Numbered from the stretch's first letter, positions 25,935 through 34,394 are shown. The stretch: DNA of 64,000 bases from Lysobacterales bacterium (GCA_016721015.1 JADKJL010000001.1:124001-188000), one strand, 5' to 3'. Program-made: numbers and translations. The notes: generated by a model from the letters alone, not told the origin.

Positions 25935-26525
25935 TCAGGATGGAGGATCGGGAACCGCTGCGACAACGAAACGCAGCGGTCCTCCCGCCTGCAACGCATC
26001 GAAGGGATAGCAGGTGACCAGCAGAAGCACGTCGGTATCCGCTGTCGTTTCGATGCGCTGCAACCTCGAGTCGACGACGCGCATGCTGGCAATGCGCAAC
26101 GGGTGCGGGCCTTTGCCGCCGTCGAGCTCGATGCGATCGCCCACCTCAAGCTCGCGCAGGAAGGCAAAGTGCGTATCACGGTGCGCGCTGACTACACTCA
26201 CGCCAGGCATTCCCGGCAAGGCGCTCGACGGCGCCCAACCCGGCCCGAAAGCCAGGGTGCGGCCGGAATCACCGCTGAGGATGATCTCGTCGATGTCGAG
26301 CCGGGCGACGCGCAGACGCGCCACCGCCGTGGTGTCGGCCCAAGGCCAGGGTTTCCCCGCCATGCCGGTATCAAGACGCTGCTGCCAGGTACGTTGCAGC
26401 AGGATCTGGGCGAGTCCGGCTTTCGCGTTCATGTAGCTCGCGTGACCCAGCGGCACGCAGGCACACAGGGCAATCAGCAGGGCCATGCGGCGCAAACTTG
26501 CCGGCTGGATGAAGCGGCGCATCAT
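25935..26525 (-). CDS. Class GN (Gram-negative) sortase
   Basis: Membrane-anchored cysteine transpeptidase of 196 residues. One N-terminal hydrophobic helix (about 13-29) precedes the sortase barrel. The catalytic His is in VVSAHRDTHF (about 115), the Cys in LLVTCYPFDA (about 169; the TLxTC box reads LLVTC), and the Arg in GGPLRFVV (about 184). Together with its neighbours this identifies the dedicated proteobacterial sortase that has one substrate, the VIT/VWA protein encoded just upstream. It starts 4 bp after the stop of a 56-aa ORF. Convergent with the Spy-like gene. Confidence 0.93.
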   Translation of the reverse strand: MMRRFIQPASLRRMALLIALCACVPLGHASYMNAKAGLAQILLQRTWQQRLDTGMAGKPWPWADTTAVARLRVARLDIDEIILSGDSGRTLAFGPGWAPSSALPGMPGVSVVSAHRDTHFAFLRELEVGDRIELDGGKGPHPLRIASMRVVDSRLQRIETTADTDVLLLVTCYPFDALQAGGPLRFVVAAVPDPPS

Positions 26526-26528
26526 GGC

Positions 26529-26699
26529 CTAAAGCGGGACCCAGTCATTCGCCGGATCGACCTTGCGCGTCGCGTCGATCACGCCGAATCCCTCGGTGCC
26601 GAAGGGTTGCGGAGTCACCCAGGCATCACCACCCAGCCATTCGTCGGCATCATCGTCGCGCATGGCGCCGAGTGGAAATGTAAACAGGGAAAAATTCAT
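26529..26699 (-). CDS. 56-residue small protein inside the sortase operon
   Basis: Short ORF between the sortase target gene and the sortase gene, all on the minus strand. An ATG at 26699 has GGAG 8 nt upstream (GGAGAATCGCCATG); the frame ends with TAG at 26529, 4 bp before the sortase ATG, and starts 16 bp after the target gene's stop. The peptide begins MNFSLFTFPLG, then is acidic (RDDDADEWLGGDAW) and ends in DWVPL. It has no signal peptide or membrane helix and matches no family I know. Spacing and ribosome-binding site argue that it is translated. It may be a fitting or regulatory partner of the sortase, or an orphan ORF. Confidence 0.65.
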   Translation of the reverse strand: MNFSLFTFPLGAMRDDDADEWLGGDAWVTPQPFGTEGFGVIDATRKVDPANDWVPL

Positions 26700-26714
26700 G
26701 GCGATTCTCCAGGA

Positions 26715-28733
26715 TCAGGCAGGCAAGGACGTTACGTTGCGGCGACGACCGCACCAGGCGAATAGTCCGGCGATCAGCAGCAGGGCCAGGCCAATCAGCA
26801 TTTGCAGCGGTGCCGAGGTCGCAGTCGCGGCATAGGCAAGACTGCCGGCCGGCTCGCCGTTGGCGATGCGTTTGGAAACCAGATCGTCCGCAACATCCCG
26901 CGCCGGCTTTTGTTCGACCGCGATCAGGCTCGTGTAGGGACTGACCAGGTGATGATCGATCGCCAGTTGCAGCACCTGATCGCGTACATCGTCAGGCATA
27001 GCCCCGCGATCGATCGATTGTTCGAGATTCTCGATCTTGCGTTGCGCCCACAGGCGCGCAATCCCCTTCACGGTGGCCGCCTGTTCCAGCGGCAGTGATT
27101 TCGCCCAGGTCGTTTCGCTGTTTGCCGCGCGTGCTTCGAGCGTGCCGCGCAGATTCGACAGCTTGGCGACGACAACCAGGGGCTCGCCGGCGTAGAGATC
27201 CGGCAGGCGCTGCGGATAGCTGTCGGCCACGCCGGGCCAGCTCAAGGAAAGGTCACGCAAGGCCGGCCGGTCGAGCTTGCCGAACAGTTCACGCATGCGT
27301 TCACCCACCTCGGCCGGGCCACGGATCACGATCGACGAACCGCGACCCGATGTCGCCGCACGTTCGATGAACTGCGCATTCGGTGCGCTGCCGATGCCGA
27401 TCGGAAACAGCCGCGACTGGCCGAGATCGTGATCGATCAATTGATACAGTCCCGCTGCGTCATCCACCGCACCATCGGTGGCGAAAACGACCTGGCGCAC
27501 ATAGCCGGCGGGTGGTTGGCCACGCAAGGCGATGCGCAGGGCTTCGACCATTTCGGTACCACCATTGGCGCGCAAGCCGGCCACCCACTCGTGCGCCAGC
27601 GCAACATCGGCAGGCGTCGCCATGACGGCATCGGGAAACAGGGCTTCGGTCACCGAGTTGAACTGGATGACATTGAAGCGATCGCTGGGACGCAGCGTGG
27701 ACAAGGCCAGATCGAGGGCCGCGCGTGCTTGGCGGATCGATTCGCCCTCCATCGACCCCGAGGTGTCGATGACCAGGATCAATTCGCGGGGCAGTGGATG
27801 GGCCAGCTCGCTGTTCGGCAACATCATGACCATCGCGTAGGTGTCGCCATCGACGGTCTCGGTCAACATCGCCGAGGCGGGTGCGGCGCCGAGCACGGGT
27901 GCCCACTCGAGGACGAAATCGCGATCGGCCGGGACGCTGCCTGCGGCCAGCACAATCGAGTAGGCGGTTCCGTGACGGCTCACTTTCAGTGCGTGGGTCG
28001 AACTCTCGACACGACTCAGCGGCAGGCCCGGATCGAGATCGATGCTGACCGCGACACGGGGTGCATCCGCGCTGTGCAGGTCGTCCGGTGTCGTCGAAGT
28101 TTGGGACGACCCAGGCTTGCCCTCGACGTGGACGTCTTGAGTTCCGCCAGGGGAGACGAAGCGTGGCGTGTAGGTCAGCGGCAGAGTCAGCGAGAAGCGA
28201 TCATCGCGATAGCTGACCGGTTGCCACCAGCGCACCTCGACCTCGATCGTTTCGCCGGGGCCGACATTGGCCACCGCGGTACGGAACAGGTTGACCCGAT
28301 CCGCTTCAACCAGTGCCGCATGCTTGCCGCTGGCGGCCGCTTCGACGTATTCACGCTGCGCCTGCTCCTTCTCGCGGATCTCGCCGACGATCACGCGCTC
28401 GCCGATGCGCAGGGTCATGTCGTGCACGGCGGCACCTTGCGGCAGCGGCAACAGGTACTGCGCCTCGACCCAATCGCTGCTCGAGTTGGTGAAGCGTTGA
28501 TGGATGCTGGCTTCGGCGACGAGTCCGCCGATTTGGTAGTGGACATCGCTGGCCAGCGCAACGAGTTCGAACGGTTGGCCGTCCCTGGCCGTTGCCTTGA
28601 TCGTGCCGAAACCGGTTTCCGCGCGTGCTCCCGCAGCAAAGCCGAGCAGCAGGACGAGGATGGCGAAGATCGTGCGCAGCGGCTCGAAGCCGCGCTGGAG
28701 ATCGGTATTGGTTTCGTCTTTGCCCGGCTTCAT
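26715..28733 (-). CDS. Dedicated sortase target protein with VIT and VWA domains
   Basis: Surface or periplasmic protein of 672 residues, the single substrate expected for the class GN sortase. A signal peptide ends near ARAE (about 39). The VIT domain follows (about 45-190; ASIHQRFTNSSSDWVEAQYLLPLPQGA). The VWA domain (about 320-490) has MIDAS motif LVIDTSGSME. The C-terminus has sorting-signal layout: a short AATATSAP segment, a hydrophobic helix (LQMLIGLALLLIAGLFAW) and a CGRRR tail. No LPxTG is present. First gene of the operon target, 56-aa ORF, sortase. About 170 bp separate its start from the divergent response regulator. Confidence 0.92.
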   Translation of the reverse strand: MKPGKDETNTDLQRGFEPLRTIFAILVLLLGFAAGARAETGFGTIKATARDGQPFELVALASDVHYQIGGLVAEASIHQRFTNSSSDWVEAQYLLPLPQGAAVHDMTLRIGERVIVGEIREKEQAQREYVEAAASGKHAALVEADRVNLFRTAVANVGPGETIEVEVRWWQPVSYRDDRFSLTLPLTYTPRFVSPGGTQDVHVEGKPGSSQTSTTPDDLHSADAPRVAVSIDLDPGLPLSRVESSTHALKVSRHGTAYSIVLAAGSVPADRDFVLEWAPVLGAAPASAMLTETVDGDTYAMVMMLPNSELAHPLPRELILVIDTSGSMEGESIRQARAALDLALSTLRPSDRFNVIQFNSVTEALFPDAVMATPADVALAHEWVAGLRANGGTEMVEALRIALRGQPPAGYVRQVVFATDGAVDDAAGLYQLIDHDLGQSRLFPIGIGSAPNAQFIERAATSGRGSSIVIRGPAEVGERMRELFGKLDRPALRDLSLSWPGVADSYPQRLPDLYAGEPLVVVAKLSNLRGTLEARAANSETTWAKSLPLEQAATVKGIARLWAQRKIENLEQSIDRGAMPDDVRDQVLQLAIDHHLVSPYTSLIAVEQKPARDVADDLVSKRIANGEPAGSLAYAATATSAPLQMLIGLALLLIAGLFAWCGRRRNVTSLPA

Positions 28734-28906
28734 CGCACGCTCCTGTTGGGTTCGACGTCATTCCAGCGGGTGGCGCTGGCAGGGTCGCGTCAACTCGCTG
28801 ACACGACCGCGATCAGTTGTGGCGGTTTGCGGGCAATCGTGTTTCGCGCATTGCGGTGCGGGCACGACGCTGAGTAAGCTCATCGCAACGCAACGGGAGA
28901 CAAGTC

Positions 28907-29623
28907 ATGCCGCGCAGCATCGCCATCGTCGAAGACGAACCACTGATCCGGGCCAACTATGTCGAGGCACTGACCCGCGCCGGTTACGAAGTGCGCGGCT
29001 ATGCCGGTCGTTTCGAAGCCGAAAGCGCGTTCGCCCAGCGCATGCCCGAGCTGGTCATCATCGATGTCGGTCTGGGCGACGAACCGGAAGGCGGTTTCGA
29101 TCTGTGCAGAAACCTGCGCGCCAAGGCAGCAACCTTGCCGATCATTTTCCTGACCGCACGCGATTCGGATTTCGATGTGATCTCGGGCTTGCGTCTTGGT
29201 GCCGATGACTACCTGGCCAAGGATGTCTCGTTCCATCAGCTTGCCGCACGCATCAGCGCCCTGTTCCGGCGCATGGAAGCCTTGCGCAAACCAACGGCCG
29301 CCGACAGTATCCACGAGGAAGGCCCGCTGCGCATCGAATCCGAACGCATGCGCGTGAGCTGGAACGGCGAAGAAGTGCCGCTCACCGTCACCGAATTCTG
29401 GATGGTGCACACCCTCGTGCGCTTCCCCGGTCACGTGAAAAGCCGCGAACAATTGATGCGCGACGCCCAGGTCGTCGTCGACGACGCCACCATCACCTCC
29501 CACATCAAACGCATCCGCCGCAAGTTCATCGCCATCGATCCCGCATTCGATGCGATCGATACGGTGCATGGCGCGGGGTATAGGTGGATGGTTAGAGGAC
29601 CGGGAGTAGGGAGTGGGGAGTAG
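28907..29623 (+). CDS. pdsR: PdsR-type response regulator of the dedicated sortase system
   Basis: OmpR-type regulator of 238 residues with receiver Asp in LVIIDVGLGD (about 52), Thr in IFLTARD, Lys in DYLAKDV, and a winged helix ending GAGYRWMV. Its position beside the sortase operon and the PdsS-like kinase identifies the proteobacterial dedicated sortase system regulator. The last few residues (VGSGE) and the TAG stop are encoded by the first units of a heptamer array, showing that the repeat has grown into the 3' end of the gene. Divergent from the sortase operon, which it probably controls. Confidence 0.9.
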   Translation: MPRSIAIVEDEPLIRANYVEALTRAGYEVRGYAGRFEAESAFAQRMPELVIIDVGLGDEPEGGFDLCRNLRAKAATLPIIFLTARDSDFDVISGLRLGADDYLAKDVSFHQLAARISALFRRMEALRKPTAADSIHEEGPLRIESERMRVSWNGEEVPLTVTEFWMVHTLVRFPGHVKSREQLMRDAQVVVDDATITSHIKRIRRKFIAIDPAFDAIDTVHGAGYRWMVRGPGVGSGE

Positions 29624-29690
29624 GGAGTAGAGAGTGGGTTGGAGCTGGAAATGGGGAGTCGGGAATGGGGAATGGGGAATGGGAAAAGCC
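29602..29690 (+). repeat. G-rich heptamer array overlapping the 3' end of pdsR
   Basis: Heptamers GGGAGTA, GGGAGTG, GGGAGTA, GGGAGTA, GAGAGTG run from 29602. After a short break, GGGAGTC and GGGAATG units continue to about 29690. The pdsR stop codon (29621-29623) lies in the third unit. Repeated runs of three or more G fit the G-quadruplex formula. The reverse-oriented partner is at 29979-30012. Confidence 0.9.
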
Positions 29691-29978
29691 AATGCCCTAC
29701 CACCTCGTCATCCCAGCGCGGGCTGAGATCCATTTTCGAGGTGAGTAAGATCAAGATGGATTACATGCTGCTCCTGCAGCATGCCCTTCGGGCCATTCGC
29801 TCCACGAATGTTCGTGCCGGCATCCTGCCTCCACAGTCCGGCTTTCACCGAGATAATGGTAAAGACTTTCATATTTATCGGCAAATTCGGTATCGCTCGA
29901 AGTCCGCTTTTCCCGCGAACTGCTCACCGTTCTTCCGCTAACCTGTACCAGGCTACCCCTCAAACTCCCAGCGCCAAC
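29691..29978. other. Spacer between pdsR and pdsS, no gene seen
   Basis: Between the two heptamer arrays lies about 290 bp of moderately AT-rich DNA with no credible coding frame. It could carry a promoter for pdsS, but no convincing -35/-10 pair was recognised. The stretch around 29851-29905 is the most AT-rich part. Confidence 0.55.
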
Positions 29979-30012
29979 CCACTCCCCACTCCCGACTCCC
30001 CACTCCCGCCCC
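29979..30012 (-). repeat. C-rich heptamer array directly before pdsS
   Basis: CCACTCC, CCACTCC, CGACTCC and CCACTCC followed by CGCCCCT occupy the 38 bp before the pdsS ATG at 30017. This is the inverted form of the array at the end of pdsR. It leaves no purine-rich Shine-Dalgarno at the expected place. Confidence 0.88.
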
Positions 30013-30016
30013 TCCA

Positions 30017-32047
30017 ATGTCCCTGCGCCTCAAACTCCTGCTTGTCGCCCTGTCCACGCTGACCTTGCCGTGGGCGGGCTGGCAGTTCGTGCGGCAGACC
30101 GAGGCGGTGCTGCGCCAGGGCCAGGAACAAACCCTGCTGGCTTCGGCGAGCACCCTCGCACGGGCGCTCGATGTACTCGGTGTCGAGGCGCCGTTGCCCG
30201 ATGCGGCGCTCTATGTGCACGAGCGTGCGGCGGTCATGCGCATCGATGGCTATGCCGATGACTGGCAGACCTTTCGGCCCTACGCGCAGACCTTCGCCGC
30301 CGACGGTGACAACGCCAAGTTGCAGGTCATGCTGGCCGAGGATGTGCAGTGGCTGTATCTCTTTGCACAAGTGCGCGACGCCACCCGGCAACGCGTCGAT
30401 GCCCGCGACTTCACGGCGTCACAGAGTGATCATCTTGATCTGAGCCTGATCCGTGCCGGGCAATCGCGCCGCTACCGGATCGCCAGTGCGGCGCCTGGCA
30501 GCTTCGATGCGCCGGCCATCGAAGGGAATGGACCGTTTCCGGATCGCCTGACCGGCGAATGGCAGGAGGATGGCTCCGGCTACAGCATCGAGCTGCGCAT
30601 CGCGCGCTCCGATGCACCCGACCACATGGCGTTTGACGTGCATGATTCGGCCGTGGCGGATACGCCTGAGCCTGCGCCGCTGGCCTTGCTCGGCTACAAC
30701 CAGGTCAGCGCGCGCACGCTGGCGAAGCTGGCGCCTGATCATGTCCGCGTGCGCATGGTTTCGGCTGATGGCTGGCTGGTTGCTGCCGGTGGCTCGCTTG
30801 ACCTCGATACACAGGCCACGCAAGACCAGGGTTGGCTGGCCGATTTTATCTATCGCCATCTGCTCGCGCCCGATTCGACCGACGGCACGTCATCGCCGCG
30901 CTACATAACCGCGTTCGGCGCGATCGACCCGCGTCTGCAAGGGGATGATCTCTGGCAAGCCTTGTCCGGTGTACCGGCAACCGGCTGGCGGGCCACCGAC
31001 AATGGCGGCGTGCTGCTGGTTGCCGCCGTGCCCTTGCGCAGCCATGACGCCTTGCGTGGCGCACTGGTGCTTGAGCAAGCCAACCCCGCACTGCCGATTC
31101 TGGCCAATCGCGCACTCTCGAGCCTGCTCGGCGCCAGCCTTTTGGCCCTGCTGGTCACCGCCGCATTGTTGCTGTTGTTTGGTGGTTTGCTGAGTTGGCG
31201 CATCCGCCGCTTGCGCAATGCCACCGAACGCGCAACACGGGCCGGCGGCCGGCTTTCCGGCCCGCTGCCGCTGGTCGATTCAAACGACGAGCTCGGCGAT
31301 CTTGCCCGCAGCTTCGGACGCCTGTTCGATGAGGTCGGCAGTTACACCGATTACCTGCAGACGCTGGCCTCGAAGCTTTCGCACGAACTCAACACGCCGC
31401 TGGCGATCGTCAAATCCTCGCTCGACAATCTCGATCACCAGGATCTGCCGGCCGATGCACAACCGTATCTCGACCGCGCCCGCGATGGTGCGGGTCGACT
31501 CGGCGGCATCGTCCGTGCGATGAGCGAGTCGAGCCGCGTGGAGCGCGCGATTGCCTCAGCCGAGGCTGAGGATTTCGATCTGCGCGACCTTGTCGCCGGT
31601 TGTGCGGAGGGTTACCGCGCGCTGGCCGGGTCACGCGCGATCCGCACCGAGTTGCCAGATACAGCGCTGCCATTCCACGGCGCACCCGACCTGATCGCGC
31701 AAGCGCTGGACAAGCTGTTCGACAACGCGCGCTCGTTCAGTAGCGAAGACGGCTGGATCCGGATCACGCTCGACAGCAACGACTCCGGCGTCAACCTGCG
31801 CATGGCCAACAGCGGCCCCCTGTTGCCGCCGACGATGCAGGATCGATTGTTCGATTCGCTGGTCAGTCTGCGCGAACGCAACACGCGTGGCGCCGGAGAA
31901 ACACCGCATCTCGGCCTCGGTTTGCATGTCGTGCGTCTCGTCGCCGAATTGCACAACGGCCACGCGAGCGCACACAACCTTGCCGATGGAAGCGGGGTCG
32001 AGTTCAGTCTGCGCCTCGCCGGCATGAGCCGGCGGCGTCTCGCGTAA
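30017..32047 (+). CDS. pdsS: PdsS-type histidine kinase of the dedicated sortase system
   Basis: Large membrane kinase of 676 residues. N-terminal helix (about 7-22), then a periplasmic region of about 330 residues that begins MRIDGYADDWQTFRPYA and contains YLFAQVRDATRQRV, SQSDHLDLSL and GYSIELRI. This order resembles a CBM9-like sugar-binding domain. A second membrane helix lies near 370-395, followed by HAMP, DHp His456 in KLSHELNTPLAI, and a catalytic domain ending in GLGLHVVRLVAEL. Its start MSLRLKLLLVALSTLTLPWAGWQ fits the family. It lies 393 bp after pdsR across inverted heptamer arrays. Confidence 0.91.
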   Translation: MSLRLKLLLVALSTLTLPWAGWQFVRQTEAVLRQGQEQTLLASASTLARALDVLGVEAPLPDAALYVHERAAVMRIDGYADDWQTFRPYAQTFAADGDNAKLQVMLAEDVQWLYLFAQVRDATRQRVDARDFTASQSDHLDLSLIRAGQSRRYRIASAAPGSFDAPAIEGNGPFPDRLTGEWQEDGSGYSIELRIARSDAPDHMAFDVHDSAVADTPEPAPLALLGYNQVSARTLAKLAPDHVRVRMVSADGWLVAAGGSLDLDTQATQDQGWLADFIYRHLLAPDSTDGTSSPRYITAFGAIDPRLQGDDLWQALSGVPATGWRATDNGGVLLVAAVPLRSHDALRGALVLEQANPALPILANRALSSLLGASLLALLVTAALLLLFGGLLSWRIRRLRNATERATRAGGRLSGPLPLVDSNDELGDLARSFGRLFDEVGSYTDYLQTLASKLSHELNTPLAIVKSSLDNLDHQDLPADAQPYLDRARDGAGRLGGIVRAMSESSRVERAIASAEAEDFDLRDLVAGCAEGYRALAGSRAIRTELPDTALPFHGAPDLIAQALDKLFDNARSFSSEDGWIRITLDSNDSGVNLRMANSGPLLPPTMQDRLFDSLVSLRERNTRGAGETPHLGLGLHVVRLVAELHNGHASAHNLADGSGVEFSLRLAGMSRRRLA

Positions 32048-32114
32048 GTCGGTCTAGCAAGGTCACGCGTGAAATTGCGAAGCGCCTTGAGGCGCGATGC
32101 ACTGCCACAAGCCG

Positions 32115-32406
32115 AGCAAGAGCATCGTGGCTGAAGCCACTCCCACGACCGCATGGCGCCACGCTCGAATCTTCACGGGAGAGGATGGGTCATCCCCCGG
32201 CACATATTTCCGTGGGAGCGATTTCAATCGCGATGCCCTTGCTTTGATTCAAGCAAGAGCATCGTGGCTGAAGCCACTCCCACGACAGCATGGCGCCACG
32301 CTCGAGTCTTCACGGGAGAGGATGGGTCATCCCCCGGCACATATTTCCGTGGGAGCGATTTCAATCGCGATGCCCTTGCTTTGATTCAAGCAAGAGCATC
32401 GTGGCG
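32115..32406 (+). repeat. 137-bp tandem repeat carrying REP palindromes, about 2.1 copies
   Basis: Copies run 32115-32251 and 32252-32388, with a partial third copy to about 32406. They are almost identical (for example CGACCGCATGG versus CGACAGCATGG). Each unit holds one REP-like arm GCATCGTGGCTGAAGCCACT and an opposite arm CGTGGGAGCGATTTCAATCG. The array fills most of the 478-bp gap between pdsS and trpE. A further degenerate arm sits at about 32079-32099. Confidence 0.93.
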
Positions 32407-32525
32407 GGAGATCCTGCTGGGGACGACGAGAGCGCATTCAATTGCGGTGTCAGCAAGAAGCAGGCGGAAGGCCCGCTGTCGCCACTCGCTTCGCCCTGCT
32501 ATCTTCGCGGGCCGTTTAGTCGCCG

Positions 32526-34013
32526 ATGGCCGCAACCGTGATCACGCAGCAACAATTCGATGCCTACGCCGCCGAGGGCTACAACCGCATTCCGGTCGCG
32601 CGCGAGGTGCTGTCGGATCTGGATACGCCGCTGTCGGTGTACCTGAAACTCGCCGATGGGCCGTTTGCCTATCTGTTTGAATCGGTGCAGGGCGGCGAGA
32701 ACTGGGGACGCCACTCGATCATCGGCCTGCCGTGCCGACGCGTGTACTCGTTGCGTGGACACACTCTCAGCATCGAGGAGCTCGGCGAAGTCGTCGAGAC
32801 CCGCGAACTGGCCGACCCGCTCGCTGAAATCGATGCATTGCGCCGGCAATACCGCGTTCCCAGCTTGCCCGACATGCCGGCATTTTCGGGCGGACTGGTC
32901 GGCTATTTCGGCTTCGAGACAATCGGCTGGATCGAACCGCGCTTCGCCATGGACGCCAAGACGGATCAGCTCGGCACGCCCGATGCCTTGCTCATGCTCA
33001 GCGAGGAAGTCGCCGTTTTCGACAACCTCAAGGGTCGGCTATACCTGATCGTGCATGCCGATCCGTCGCAAGCGCAGGCCTATGCGCAAGCCTGTCGCCG
33101 GCTCGACCAATTGGCCTTTCGTCTGCGCCACTCGGGATCGAGCTATCCCGAGACACTCGATCCGAAGCCGGTGGACGAGGCCGATTTCGTCTCGGGTTTC
33201 ACGCGCGAGGGGTTCGAGGATGCGGTACGCCGGGCGCAGGAATACATCCGTGCCGGCGACATTTTCCAGGTCGTGCTTTCACAACGCCTGAGCGTGCCAT
33301 TCCGCGCACGACCGGTCGATGTCTATCGCGCCCTGCGCTCGCTGAATCCCTCGCCCTACATGTATTTCATCGATCTCGGCACAAGCCAGATCGTCGGCTC
33401 ATCACCCGAAATCCTGGTCCGCCAGCAACACGGCAAGGTCACCCTGCGCCCGCTCGCCGGAACACGACCGCGCGGTGAAACACCCGAACAGGATCTCGCC
33501 CTCGAAGCCGAATTGCTGGCTGATCCAAAGGAGCGCGCCGAACACCTGATGCTGATTGATCTCGGCCGCAACGATGTCGGCCGGGTCAGCAAGACCGGCA
33601 GCGTCAAGCTGACCGACAGTTTCGCGATCGAGCGCTATTCGCATGTCATGCACATTGTCAGTCAGGTTGAAGGCGATCTCGCCGACGGACTGACCAGCAT
33701 GGACGTGCTGCGCGCGTCGTTTCCGGCCGGCACGGTCAGCGGCGCGCCGAAGATCCGCGCGCTCGAAGTGATCCGCGAACTCGAACCGATCAAGCGCAAC
33801 ATCTACGCCGGATCGATCGGCTACATCGGTTGGTCCGGCGACACCGACATGGCCATCGCCATCCGCACCGCGGTGATCCAGGACGGCCGCCTGCACGTGC
33901 AAGCCGGCGCCGGCATCGTCTACGACTCGGACCCCGCCACCGAATGGGCCGAGACGATGAACAAGGGCCGCGCGCTGTTTCGCGCGGTGGCGCGGGCGGC
34001 GAGTGGGCTTTGA
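32526..34013 (+). CDS. trpE: Anthranilate synthase component I
   Basis: Large subunit of anthranilate synthase (495 residues), which converts chorismate to anthranilate for tryptophan synthesis. The N-terminal feedback-binding domain and C-terminal chorismate-binding domain are both complete. Signatures include SLNPSPYMYFIDLG, GSSPEILVR, PLAGTRPRG, DLGRNDVGRV, SFPAGTVSGAPKIRA and GAGIVYDSDP. The glutaminase subunit TrpG is not in the window, so the operon is split or trpG lies further away. No leader peptide with clustered Trp codons was seen upstream, where the repeats sit. A (GGGGAGT)6 array begins 4 bp after its stop. Confidence 0.96.
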   Translation: MAATVITQQQFDAYAAEGYNRIPVAREVLSDLDTPLSVYLKLADGPFAYLFESVQGGENWGRHSIIGLPCRRVYSLRGHTLSIEELGEVVETRELADPLAEIDALRRQYRVPSLPDMPAFSGGLVGYFGFETIGWIEPRFAMDAKTDQLGTPDALLMLSEEVAVFDNLKGRLYLIVHADPSQAQAYAQACRRLDQLAFRLRHSGSSYPETLDPKPVDEADFVSGFTREGFEDAVRRAQEYIRAGDIFQVVLSQRLSVPFRARPVDVYRALRSLNPSPYMYFIDLGTSQIVGSSPEILVRQQHGKVTLRPLAGTRPRGETPEQDLALEAELLADPKERAEHLMLIDLGRNDVGRVSKTGSVKLTDSFAIERYSHVMHIVSQVEGDLADGLTSMDVLRASFPAGTVSGAPKIRALEVIRELEPIKRNIYAGSIGYIGWSGDTDMAIAIRTAVIQDGRLHVQAGAGIVYDSDPATEWAETMNKGRALFRAVARAASGL

Positions 34014-34016
34014 AGC

Positions 34017-34058
34017 GGGGAGTGGGGAGTGGGGAGTGGGGAGTGGGGAGTGGGGAGT
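34017..34058 (+). repeat. Perfect (GGGGAGT)6 array after trpE
   Basis: Six perfect heptamers followed by GGG, starting 4 bp after the trpE stop. Seven G-runs with 3-nt loops make a textbook G-quadruplex motif in the trpE transcript. Confidence 0.97.
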
Positions 34059-34090
34059 GGGAAAAGCGACAAGCGGTTTTCCGCAAACCT

Positions 34091-34198
34091 GTAGGAGCGC
34101 CTTCAGGCGCGAGGCTTTTCAGTAACATGAGGTTATCGCTCGCCCGTAAACGGGCACCTACAAACGTAGTGAGCGGGAGAGCGGTGAGCGGTGAGCGG
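34091..34198. repeat. Degenerate REP pair plus GTGAGCG heptamers
   Basis: GTAGGAGCGCCTTCAGGCGC at 34091 is the REP arm also found at 1937. Its partner (about 34138-34161) keeps only CACCTAC and a CCCGTAAACGGG stem. Heptamers of the GTGAGCG/GAGCGGT type follow at 34169-34198. Confidence 0.75.
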
Positions 34199-34247
34199 AA
34201 AAAGCACTTCGCGCAATTGAATCCTTTGTCGCACTCCACGCCTCGCT

Positions 34248-34319
34248 GTGGGAGCGACTTCAGTCGCGATGCTTTGGCTCTATTCGCTCAAACAGCATCG
34301 CGACTGAAGTCGCTCCCAC
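34248..34319. repeat. Perfect 25-bp REP inverted repeat
   Basis: GTGGGAGCGACTTCAGTCGC begins the 25-bp left arm (34248-34272), matched exactly by the right arm (34295-34319) across a 22-nt loop. CGCTCAC-type heptamers follow at 34352-34381, so the arrays on the two sides are inverted. It lies between trpE and the convergent NatB-like gene and could terminate both. Confidence 0.93.
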
Positions 34320-34394
34320 GAAAGCTTGGCGGATCGCGTGAACTGCGTTTCCCGCTCACCGCTTACCGCTCCCCCGCTCACTGCGCACCCAACA

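Noticed and set aside
27429..28877. 482-codon open frame antisense to the sortase target
   Set aside because: The opposite strand has VIT and VWA domains; this frame has no recognisable feature and spans past the real gene's start.
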